Assembly: GCA_014529385.2 (NCBI GenBank)
Contig: CM043960.1
Span: 74,005,410 to 74,069,409, forward strand
DNA length: 64,000 nt
From: Adiantum capillus-veneris
Taxonomy: Eukaryota > Streptophyta > Polypodiopsida > Polypodiales > Pteridaceae
Direction of reading: 5' to 3'
Position 1 is the first letter of the stretch; each line of letters begins with the position of its first letter. This document shows, in pieces, positions 11,641 to 20,840 of the stretch. Under the pieces are notes generated by a model that had not been told where the DNA came from, did no database searches, and saw nothing but the letters and a program-made list of their open reading frames with translations. Position numbers and translations under genes: made by a program.

Positions 11641-12166
11641 GTCTACCACGGGTGAAACCCAGTGGGCCGAAGATTAGCTACAATGAAATGGTGTGGAATT
11701 CATGCAACAAGATGATTACAATAACTACTTGTAATTGCTGCTAGCTAAAAGGCTAAGAGTGATCAAACACATCGCCATCACTCCATACGTGCTGAGCAAT
11801 GAAGGAACGGTGGAGCCTATGAAGGGCGATGACCTCTTGTGGATGTGCCGACTTATCAACACTAGCATGGTAAGGGTATAAGCGAGTACTATACACTCTG
11901 TACATAATGTAAAAAGGACCAATCGTTTTTTTGTTTAGATTTTTGTAGCACATGCACGTACATATATATGTAGATAGGAAGATCTTCTATCAACAGAATA
12001 TTGTGTTCTTGTTTGGTGTGGTGGTGCTAGGAGAGATCCTTAGCTCCTCAAATCCCATTATCCTCCCTGTGTTGGATTACCATCACTCCTTTATTGTTCA
12101 ATTTTCATCATGTTTTGATCTATCCACCCAACCTTGTAAGAAACCCTGTATAAGCTGCTAAGTTAC
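11641..12166. other. No clear gene; junction between opposed elements
   Basis: On the minus strand about 11930-11760 reads KTIGPFYIMYRVYSTRLYPYH, which faintly resembles the GPY/F tail of an integrase, but too weakly to annotate. The plus strand has no gag start or identifiable 5' LTR for the element that follows. Confidence 0.3.
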
Positions 12167-12239
12167 TTGTGTTCAAGAAAAGAAGAAAAAAAAAAGAGTT
12201 TGAAAATATTATTTTGCAATGGAAAACATTTCCTTTGCA

Positions 12240-12910
12240 ACCTTCACAAGGTGGGAGAAGATGGTTTGAATTTCTTAGATAGCCTTAAGATAGCATGTGT
12301 CATATCTGGAAGGGATGACGATTCTTTGCGTCTCCATATTTTTCCACCATTAATGAAAGTGGAAGCAAGATCATGGTACAACTCCTTGGTGCACCAAGGA
12401 GAGGTGGGACCTGCTAAGAGCAGCATTCCTAATGCGCTTTGGAGAAGGCACCACATCAGAAAGATTGTGGCAATTGTTGATGGAGTTGAAGCAGGGAAGT
12501 ATGGTTGAATATGCAGCATACGAATTGAAGTCCTTGGATCTATGGGGATGATGGGTTGCATTGCTGAGGGAGGGCAAAGGGGCAAATTATTCAAGACCAG
12601 TTTGTGGCTGGTTTCTGGAAAATTATTAAAGAGAAGGTGAAGGGAAGGTTTCTTGCTATGTATGAGGTAGCAGTTGAAGTAGCCCACCTTAAAGATAAGA
12701 AATTGCATCTACAAGCCAGGATTATCGAGGAAGAGGAACCGGGTGGGTCCGACCACACCTAGCTGCACCTGCAGTAGTAGTCCAAAGAAATCAGCCACAG
12801 GAACCGGATGAAGATCAGCAAGACCTGCTCAACCGAATCACCAACCAATTAGAGAATCTTTCAGTACATCTTATGCAGCAAGGGTATGCACCTTTCAGTA
12901 CATCAGGTGC
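12240..12910 (+). pseudogene. Ty3-type gag, disrupted
   Basis: Capsid-like protein of the plus-strand element. The first piece reads FLDSLKIACVISGRDDDSLRLH then FPPLMKVEARSWYNSLVHQG, the classic capsid pattern ending in a WY..L motif. After a frameshift near 12420 it continues RFGEGTTSERLWQLLMELKQ then GSMVEYAAYELKSLDL. Further stops and frameshifts follow. The last part (LLNRITNQLENLSVHLMQQGY) runs directly into RT sequence at about 12915 with no protease between them, so a deletion has fused gag to RT. Confidence 0.8.
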
Positions 12911-13750
12911 AACAAGGATATGCATTTGGCCACATTCCAAAGTTATGTAACTTTTGTCTTCCAGCCATACTTTGGTAAGTCAATACGGGTTTTCATAGAT
13001 GATTTTTTCATCTACAACTCTCTCTCCCTCCATTTGAGCAAGTTCTATCATGGCCTGGCTAGGATACAAACCTTGGGTGGTGAGCTTAACATAGATAAGT
13101 GTCACATTGGTGAAAGAAAGGCCATTCTTATCGGCCATGTAATTTAAGCAAAAGGGAATGATGTTGACCCAAGCAAGGTTCAAGCTTTAGTATCTTTGTC
13201 ATCACCCACAACAGCTAAGCAATTGGTCTCCTTCCTTCAAAAGGTAAGGTATTTGAGCAGGTTCATTCACTTGCTCTCTCAAGTGGTTCTCCCTTTACAA
13301 TAAGTCACCCATAGAGATGTCTTCCTATGGAGTGAAAAAAATGAGCGACAGTTCAACGAAGTGAAACAGTATATGAGCACATTCATTCACTTGCTCTCTC
13401 AAGTGGTTTTCCCTTTACAATAAGTCACCCATAGAGATGTCTTCCTATGGAGTGAAAAAAATGAGCGATAGTTCAATGAAGTGAAACAGATCCAAGCTTC
13501 ACTTCCCACCATTGCACCCCCTAGATGGGACGAGCCATTTCATGTTAGCACTAGTGTAGGAAGTGATACACTTGGGGCTGTACTAAAGCAGAAGGACCCC
13601 CAAACCGCTTTCGTGCGTCCTATCTACTTCTCTAGTCGTGTCATGATCCCATCAGAAAAAGGATTCACCACGGTAGAGCACATGGTGCTTGCATTGATGT
13701 TTGCCACTACAAAGTTCCGCTCTTATCTATTGCCTAGACCCAAGTTGTAA
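12911..13750 (+). pseudogene. Ty3 reverse transcriptase (partial) and RNase H
   Basis: Copies the element RNA into DNA and removes the RNA strand. Visible RT parts: ATFQSYVTFVFQPYFGKS, the catalytic FIDDFFIYN (12992-13018, both Asp present), then LNIDKCHIGERKAILIGHVI. The N-terminal fingers and first catalytic Asp are missing. The thumb region (about 13251-13490) is duplicated in tandem with a 120-bp period. RNase H follows (FHVSTSVGSDTLGAVLKQKD ... IYFSSRVM ... EKGFTTVEHMVLALMFATTKFRSYLLP). The usual second Asp and the HxSL section are absent or degenerate. Several stops interrupt the frame. Sequence style and a second downstream RNase H point to the Tat lineage of Ty3 elements. Confidence 0.9.
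13251..13490 (+). repeat. Tandem duplication, two 120-bp units, in the RT thumb region
   Basis: Units of about 13251-13370 and 13371-13490 differ at only a few bases (for example TCAAGTGGTTCTCC versus TCAAGTGGTTTTCC). The phrase TCATTCACTTGCTCTCTC recurs exactly 120 bases apart. The length is a multiple of three, so the frame is unchanged. Confidence 0.95.
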
Positions 13751-13950
13751 TTCTAACAATGGAAGAAGTCTTTTCGTATGTAATGTAACACATGGATGTC
13801 TCATTTAGAATCTATAGGTGGCTCATTAGATTACAAGAGTTTGATTACATTATGCAAGTGGATAACTCCACTAGAGCTAGTCTAGCAGGTATTCTTTCTC
13901 ATCGTCATTATGAGAAGATGCTAAGTTCATCACAGAAGGAAAAGGAGTGA

Positions 13951-14393
13951 CACCAATGGTGGAAGTTCCTAAGATAGAAGGAGCTCACTCTCTTTTCTTT
14001 GATGGGAGCTTACAAAAGGACAGTGGTGCCACAAGCTACAGTTGGCATCATCATCTTCAATGAGAAAAGGGAAAAGGTCTTCTCTATTGGGTAGCTACTA
14101 CACTCCCACTCCAAGAACAAAGTAGAGTACGCGGCTTCAACGCCTAAATTTGTTTGGTGATGCCATGCTCTTGATAAAGCAGGTAAATGGCACTTGGGTT
14201 TGTAAAAATAAGGTTTTTCTTGGCCAATTACGCCAAGTAAAGGATCTTTTAAGAAAGTTTGAAGGGGTGCAATTATTTCATGTCCCTAGGGTAGAAGATC
14301 AAGAAGTAGATGCTCTAGCCAAGGAAAGGATACAAGATGTTCCCATTAGGAGAAATCAAACTAAAGCTACCCCTCTTCCAAGGTAGCGATACT
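13951..14393 (+). pseudogene. Second (plant Tat-type) RNase H domain, disrupted
   Basis: A second RNase H-like domain, typical of Tat-lineage Ty3 elements, lies between the retroviral-type RNase H and the integrase. It starts EGAHSLFFDGSLQKDSG (LFFDGS at 13992-14009 carries the first catalytic Asp). After a frameshift it continues FGDAMLLIKQVNGTWVCKNK, KDLLRKFEGVQLFHVPRVED and DALAKE, which match the later RNase H strands and the last catalytic Asp. The middle third (14040-14150) is out of frame. A downstream spacer domain (SNIIRFLDTGECPEGYNKGQ) links it to the integrase. Confidence 0.8.
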
Positions 14394-15741
14394 ATGTCTA
14401 ATATTATCAGGTTCTTGGATACAGGAGAATGTCCTGAAGGGTATAACAAGGGCCAAAAACAATGGCTTGTCCAAAAGGCAACAAGATACCGCCTTATAAA
14501 CAACACCTTGTACTGCAAGGGCAAAGACCAGATCCTCAAGCGAGTGCCAATCTCTAGTGAAATCACGTAGGTAATCTCAAGTTGCCATGATGGTGTTTGC
14601 GGCGGCCAATTTTCTTTATACTAGGAAGATTCTACAGGCAGGATTCTCTTGGTCTAGTCTAAACAGGGATGTGCATCATTGGTGTAAAACATGTAGAGCT
14701 TGTCAAGTATCCACCAGTGATCGAACACTAACCTATGAGGCCCAAACTCCTATCATCTCTTATGTCCCATTTGAGAAGTGGGGCATAGATGCAATTGGTC
14801 CTTTACCAAGGGCCCAGTCAGGTAAACTGTACATTCTAGTTGGTGTAGACTACATGACCCGATGGGTGCAAGCAACAACCACCACATGCATTACAGCCCA
14901 AGAAGTGGCAAAATTCATATTTGAGCACATATGTTGCTGCTTTGGCACACCTCTGAAGATAATATCTAATAGAGGGCCAAGTTTCAGAGGCGACTTTCCA
15001 GGGAGAACTGATGAAAACGCTGGGCATCACACGCCGACACTCAACTCCGTACTATCCACAGTGCAATGGTCTAGTGGAAAAGGTAAACGACATGATCTGT
15101 AAAATCATCACAAAGTAGGTGAATAACCACACAAGTGATTGGGATAAGCATCTCATGGTTGCTCTTTGGTCTACCACACAACATTTTTAGCATCACTAGG
15201 TTTCACCCCTTTCCATCTGGTATATGGAAAAGAGGCCATTCTACCCATCAAGATGTAGATAGCTAGTTTGAAAGTCATGGCTAGACAGTTACAACGCCCA
15301 ATTGCCCATCACCTCAACCACACCTTCGATCTAGAAAGGCTTTAGTTAGACAGGGAAGATACGATCAACTACTATGTGACACAAGCAGAATGACACCGAC
15401 TCACATTCAATCAAGGGCTTAAGGAAAAGGGTTTGAAGAAAGGCATGTTAGTATTGAGATATGACATGTTAGTATTGAGATATGACAACAGGTTCAAAAC
15501 TAGGAAAGATAAGAAGTTTCAGCCTAGATGGAAAGGGCCATTCATTGTCAAAAGGCGATACGCCAATGGTAGCTACAAATTGATGAAAGTAGATGGTCGA
15601 ATTCACAAGACCAAAGTCAATGGATGGAGGCTCAAAAGGTCCTTCTTAAGGTTTGATCCGGAGTTTATGGTAGATATTCCAGAGGAGGGAGAACCCTCCA
15701 ACTCCACTGCTAGAGAATCAGAAGCAAAGCTAGAGGCATGA
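14394..15741 (+). pseudogene. Ty3 integrase with GPF-type C-terminal domain, disrupted
   Basis: Inserts the element DNA into chromosomes. Seen in order: linker RYRLINNTLYCKGKDQILKR; zinc-binding region LNRDVHHWCKTCRACQ (about 14662-14710); catalytic core with FEKWGIDAIGPLPRA and LVGVDYMTRWVQA; KIISNRGPSFRG, where the expected catalytic Asp is Asn; then, in another frame, YYPQCNGLVEKVN with the catalytic Glu. More shifts follow. The C-terminal domain is open from about 15433: DNRFKTRKDKKFQPRWKGPFI and YKLMKVDGRIHKTKVNGWRL. A 21-bp tandem duplication (15445-15486) doubles MLVLRYD. The frame ends at 15741, just before the PPT. The Asp-to-Asn change alone would inactivate it. Confidence 0.9.
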
Positions 15742-15753
15742 ATGCATTTGGCC

Positions 15754-15769
15754 AGAAGGGGAGGGCTAA
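15754..15769 (+). other. Polypurine tract of the Tat-like element
   Basis: AGAAGGGGAGGGCTAA lies 12 bases after the integrase stop and directly before TGATAGCC. The same GGGGAGGGCTAATGATAGCC junction occurs on the minus strand at 63009-63028, so PPT and LTR start are confirmed by two independent copies. Confidence 0.85.
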
Positions 15770-16060
15770 TGATAGCCGGTTTTCGAAGATCACAAAATAA
15801 GTAAAAAAACCGCTTCTTTTCCCCTCTGTCCGAAGCACGTGCGACATGGCCGATAGCCCTGACAATTCCTTGGTCGATCAAAGTGCCACAACTGGCCCAA
15901 TTCTAAGCAAAGGCTGCAACTCGAAGTGTAGACCGCCCTCATGGCCTCGAGCACCTTGAAGAGAAGGTTGCACGACCTTCGGCCATGGGCACTTACTCTA
16001 GAGGGGGCCTTATCAAGATAACCAAAAGAAATTGTTTTTTGGCAACACCACCCTAGGCCA

Positions 16061-16133
<73 letters not shown>

Positions 16134-16833
16134 GGCGGGTCATCTGACCCGCCACCACCCCTCGTACTCCTGCTTGTCCTCTTGCCCTGCCCCCTGTTGC
16201 TCCCTCTCTAGCCAACCTTCCGCCGTCACCTGGCCTTCATGACCCCGTCACCCACACCACGCCTTGCATCACCCCTTGGTCGTGATTTCATCCCTCTCAG
16301 GCCACGCCTTAACCCCCCACATGCTGTCATACACACACCCCCCACACACACACTCACCCTCTCTCTCTCACTCTCTCTTGCACCGTATGAGCTGAAAACG
16401 GTTCGTCTCTCTCTCTCCCATACACACACATCGATTCTCTTACCCTCCCCCCTCTCACTCTCTCTCACCCTCTCAAAATCTACCCACCATTACTTACCCA
16501 TGTTGAGATAGGCATGTCCTTCTTCAGTGACTATGGGAAATACCTCTACATGTTCATACCTTTTGATATTGACATTCTCTTGGCATTTATCCTATGAGTT
16601 GTAAGATTCTAAAAAGGGCTACATGGAGAGTCATTAGTAAGATAGCCAATCTAGCTTTGTACATAAATAAATCCCAAGCATATGTTGTACATGCTCTATA
16701 AAAAAGTATTATTACTAGCCTTTTTGTGTATTGAGTCCACTTTTTCAAACGTGTGTGTACTTCTGTCTCTAACTGTCTAAGCTATGGCTGCCTTCAGTTT
16801 CAAGCAACCTTGAGCTTATTGCCTTGAAACCCA
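15770..16833 (+). repeat. 3' (or shared) LTR of the Tat-like element
   Basis: Begins TGATAGCC after the PPT. It contains a 68-base CT tract (16064-16131), other pyrimidine- and CA-rich runs, a TATA box TATAAAAAA at 16697-16705, and ends ...GAAACCCA just before a tRNA-Met-type PBS. A 5' half with U3 features, a TATA box and about 135 bases of R/U5 is a normal LTR layout. The right end is inferred, because no partner copy is present in the window. Confidence 0.6.
16064..16131. repeat. (CT)34 microsatellite
   Basis: Uninterrupted CT repeat inside the LTR at 15770-16833. Apparent coding frames across it are artefacts. Confidence 0.99.
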
Positions 16834-16838
16834 AAAAC

Positions 16839-16851
16839 TGGTATCAGAGCC
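16839..16851 (+). other. Primer binding site (initiator tRNA-Met type), plus strand
   Basis: TGGTATCAGAGCC, 5 bases after the likely LTR end. A PBS on the right of an LTR that has a PPT on its left means the LTR could serve two tandem elements. No gag is recognisable downstream. Confidence 0.75.
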
Positions 16852-17469
16852 GGTAAGCATCACGACAAGCTTAGAAATCCTATTAGCATCACACAGAAGC
16901 CCAATTTGATGATTTTCAAGGGCATTAACCACTAATTAGAAGGTGATAAAGAAGCCCAAATCAGTCCCTTAATCGAAGAAAATTGAGAGCATGGCTTGAA
17001 GTTTCTTCGATCCAAGCTTGCGGATGTTTTTCCCTCACTAAGGCGCTCTCTCCTCCAACTTTGGATCATGTAAAGTCAAAAATTTCAGCTTATCACCTCA
17101 TTCGACGGCTTTGGCTTCGCTTTGGAATCTCTTATCGGCCTTGGAGTTTTGTTGATCAGCCCTTGCGGATGCAGTCGCACCTCAATACTTGATTGTGGAA
17201 TGGCTTGAAGATCAACCCACCTCACTTTGGATGGAAACTGCTCATCTCAGCAACTCTTAGGTCTCGTTTTCTGTGTACATAATGCCTTTTGTTGAATTAT
17301 AGTAGCCTTTTGAGCCTTTGATTGGCCAGTGGAGCTTCACACCAACATAGTACACAGATTCAACAATTTGCAAAGCTCTCATTATAATCTTTTTGTTGAT
17401 TAAAACCCGCAAGTTTACGCACACTCAAAGTGGCAGCCAAGCTCAACATCGACAATACGCTCAACTTCG
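16852..17469. other. No gene seen; leader-like sequence after the PBS
   Basis: Would be the untranslated leader and gag of whatever element used the PBS at 16839, but no capsid or knuckle motif appears in any frame. Confidence 0.4.
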
Positions 17470-18066
17470 TCACCGTTCTTCATATGAAAATCTTTCTGAA
17501 GATCCACATTTCTCAATCCTTGGATAAATATCAACACGAGTTGGTAACTCTTCCACGCGGTAGAATTTTATGTAGTGTTTCAATCTTAAGGCAGCTCTCC
17601 TAACAGATTCTCCCTCTTTCTGCTTGAACTTATGGATTTTCAAGATCATATAATGAGCTATCCCTCTTTGAGAGAATTCCTCGATAAACTCATCAAAGAC
17701 CTCCTCCATTGACTCAAAATCTCTATGTTCAACAGAGTCAAACCACGTGGCGGCATCATCCTCTAGAGTTAGCCCAAATCGTACAAACTGTGTGGGAAAG
17801 TCTAGTACTTTCTCAACCCTAATGACACGCACAAAGGCTACCATGTGGTCCCTTGGATCCCCGTTTTTGAAATATTTCTTGTTAATCTAGTTTTGGACTT
17901 GAGAATGTATAATACTTTGGTGATCTATCATTCTAAACATAACATCCTCCATTCCTCCTTTGTAAGCCCTTTCTGGCCTAGGATGTGGTACATGTTCCTC
18001 CCCTATGGGTGCTCTTCCTCTATAAGCCCTTTCTGGCCTAGGATGTGGTACATGTTCCTCCCCTAG
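17470..18066 (-). pseudogene. Ty3-type gag (capsid) fragment
   Basis: Capsid domain on the minus strand: KYFKNGDPRDHMVAFVRVIR, then VRFGLTLEDDAATWFDSVEH, FDEFIEEFSQRG and KIHKFKQKEGESVRRAALRL. These fit the retrotransposon gag family (helices around the conserved W-F and F..F patterns). Upstream, two tandem 60-bp units (about 17965-18064) encode a repeated GEEHVPHPRPERAY segment. One in-frame TAG stands between that repeat and the capsid (near 17889). It breaks off around 17490 with no zinc knuckle or protease, so it is a fragment. Confidence 0.85.
17945..18064. repeat. Tandem duplication, two 60-bp units
   Basis: The phrase AGCCCTTTCTGGCCTAGG recurs with an exact 60-base period (17964 and 18024). 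The units differ by one or two bases. In the minus frame the repeat adds 20 residues to gag. Confidence 0.95.
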
Positions 18067-18265
18067 GGGTGCTCCTAATCCATAATTCCTGATTGTTCTA
18101 GCAAGCAGTCATTCCTCTGCTTGTCCTCTTTCTTCTTGTTCTTATTGTCATAAAATCTAATATCTAACCAACCCAAATGATTTTCTCATATTAAACTAAT
18201 CATTTAATGTGGGAAAATAAATAGGAACAAGGGTTAGGATATAGACATGTGCTTATAGATCTATC

Positions 18266-18590
18266 TCAACAAGGGGGAGAGGGGGAATAGGAAACACACC
18301 CAGCACACACAATGCTTGCCTCTCTATAGCCCAGGGATTCCACAACACCCCTAACCTCTCTATCACTTCTCTCTAGGCCATCGAACCATACCTTGGCTCG
18401 TCCTCGCATTAACAATGGCACCGTCTGTAATCTCTGCGCATCCGTCGACATACGCATCGACAACAACCATAACTCGAAATCTGCTAACCAATCCTCGAGA
18501 TCTTTGATGCTCGTAAATATGGGGCCAAAACCTGGCTCCACCATCTCTGTTAGCTTCAACCTTGACCATCAAACATCTCGACCGTGAGCC
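18266..18590 (-). pseudogene. Second Ty3-type gag fragment
   Basis: Reads VEPGFGPIFTSIKDLEDWLA, DFELWLLSMRMSTDAQRLQT and VPLLMRGRAKVWFDGLERSD on the minus strand, a capsid-like pattern (F..WL near the start, then RGRAKVWFDGL). It is different in sequence from the fragment just downstream, so probably another family. Truncated after about 70 codons, after which the frame leaves gag-like sequence. Confidence 0.6.
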
Positions 18591-18750
18591 AACCGCTTCG
18601 TTGGAAAAAAAACACCGCTTTCAACTGCAAATTGGAGCATTAGACAGCTCCTCCATGTGGGCACCAGAAGATGGAGAGGGAACACACCCATCACACACAA
18701 TGCTTGCCTCTCTATAGCCCAGGGATTCCACAGCACCCCTAACCTCTGAA
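18284..18750. repeat. Direct repeat pair of about 75 bp
   Basis: 18287-18360 and 18678-18748 both contain CACACAATGCTTGCCTCTCT followed by ATAGCCCAGGGATTCCACA and CACCCCTAACCTCT. They flank the gag fragment at 18266-18590. This could mark a duplication or the ends of a small insertion. Confidence 0.85.
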
Positions 18751-18763
18751 AAAACAACTTCAA

Positions 18764-20840
18764 ATTGGCTAATTTGCCTAACCACTTCGCTTTAACATAC
18801 AGAACAACTACCTCTCACCTTGCACAAAAACACCCACAACACGGATGCACCCACACTGCTTAACTCACCCGTTCTGACTCACAAAACACCCCTAATCTAC
18901 ACTCTTGATAGCACCCTTCAAACTGCAGACAAACCCTCTGCAAATATTGGTTAACACACCAAGAGTGAGAGAGAAGGAGGGGATTCGGGAGAAGCAACAC
19001 AAGAGATTGGGCAAACGGTTGGTATTATTGCATAGAGGGTAGTACAATTGATGTATGCAGCTTCAATGGAAAGCTTGGCATCACACAAGCTGCAAGCTCT
19101 CACTTACTCACACAGGCGAAAAAGCCCTTAAAAATTCTCTTTAATAATCTTTTATAGGGGTACCTTTAAGAGGCCCAAAAAAAGAAAAAAGGGTGAGTTT
19201 TCTCTTGCCGTGGCCTTCACTTAGAGCTTATTTTAGTATTTTATTGCATTGTTAACACTTGGCCTAGTTTTCTTTTGGAAACATGTACATGTCGTGCACA
19301 CTTGCCCTTTGCACCTTCCACCTTGGCCGGCCGGATATCCCCCTTTTGGTTTTGCATTTGGCTTTGCCCACTTGGCCCTCAACTTGGCCAGATTTGGCTT
19401 TGCATTACCTCATCTGAATACCTCCGGATTCTCTCTCATTCCCGGTTGTGAAGCTCACCTCTTACCTAAGAGGGGAAGGCAATAGCGATATCGCTATTTC
19501 CCCCCTCCTCTTCCTTCAAAATATTGGGGCTTTGAGAGCCGCGGGAACACCCCCCATTGGGACCACCACGTCGTCACCACCGAAAACTAGCGGGCGCCAC
19601 TGCGCCGCCGCTCCTGGCCGGCCGCCGCCTCCATTTCCGCTGTGCAGCGCCCAAGGCGCCCATGCCATAGCCCACGGACCTTGGAGCTCCCACACTCTAC
19701 TTGGATACCTTATGGAGGGCCACGGCCCAGCCCATATAGCCCGCGCGGATGCCTTCTCTCTGCGCATGTGGGTTATACCCTTGTCCACGTGGTAGACCTA
19801 GAGGGGCATATCCTCTTAAGACTTCAAAAGAACAACAAAAACTTATTATTTTTTCCTTAACCAAAAAATTTTGCAATCTGCCTTGACCTGGCCCCCATTT
19901 TGTGCTCCCACCTTCTGTTGCGGAGCTGCAAAGCCCGAGTGAAATTGTGCACTGCCGCCCTGCTTCTCCATGATCCACACCATTATTCGACTCCTCCAGG
20001 CCTGAGATCCGAGGCCACCAAAACATGACCGATTCATCCGCCAACAACTTCGGGCCAAAACACCAAATTTCCCGATGACCATATCTTCTCGCTCTGGACT
20101 CCGTTTGGCGTGCAATCACTTCCTGTTAGCTCCATATGGTGTACACTTTGCTCTAGAACTTCATCTAGGCTCAAAAGATTCCAGATGGCACGTACTCCAA
20201 TGCGGTCAAGTGGGCTTAGACCCGGCCCCCGAAAAAGCTTCCACTGACCATATCTTGCAAACCAGAGCTCCAATTCACAATCTGAAAAGACGGGTAGGCT
20301 CCACAAATCAAGCTCTACACACCTGTACCTTAAGCTCCACTTGAACCACCTGTCTCTAGCTTCCCTGTCCGGCAAGAATCTACAAACCATCAAAACTTCA
20401 ACCTTCAATAACTGGGCTCCGTAGCTCGGTTTGATGACTCGTCTAGACCTGCTCCTTCAGCACTTCAAGCTCTTCATTTCTGGATCCAAAGGCTGCACTT
20501 TGCATCTCTTTCACCTGCTACCCCAATTAGCCTATTATGGAGCATTCCTTGGCCTATAAGCCGCATCGTGCATACACTTCCTGCTGCTACCTGTCATCCC
20601 ATGATCTTCCTAGCTGCTCCATCCCTTTGCTATGCTTTTTCTTGCCTACACACGCCTGTCCATGCCATCTTCTAGAGTCGACACACTTTGGCTGCACCAT
20701 AATTGCCCAACCCCCCTGTTGAGCATTTATGCTCAACCACATAAAAGCTTTATTCCGCTATAAACTGCAAAACCTAGCACACACTATGAGAAAACTAAAC
20801 CCATATTTACATAGTTTTATTGCACCCTATTATCAAACCT
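18764..20840. other. No supportable gene; probable retrotransposon untranslated sequence
   Basis: Open frames here (for example minus 20408-20034 and 20119-19697) show no recognisable motif. A perfect 18-bp palindrome AATAGCGATATCGCTATT lies at 19481-19498, beside a CCTCTT/AAGAGG hairpin at about 19458-19473. Composition becomes GC-rich at 19540-19760. Confidence 0.4.

Noticed and set aside
11725-11953. Integrase C-terminal tail on the minus strand
   Set aside because: Only KTIGPFYIMYRV resembles a GPF module; the rest does not fit.
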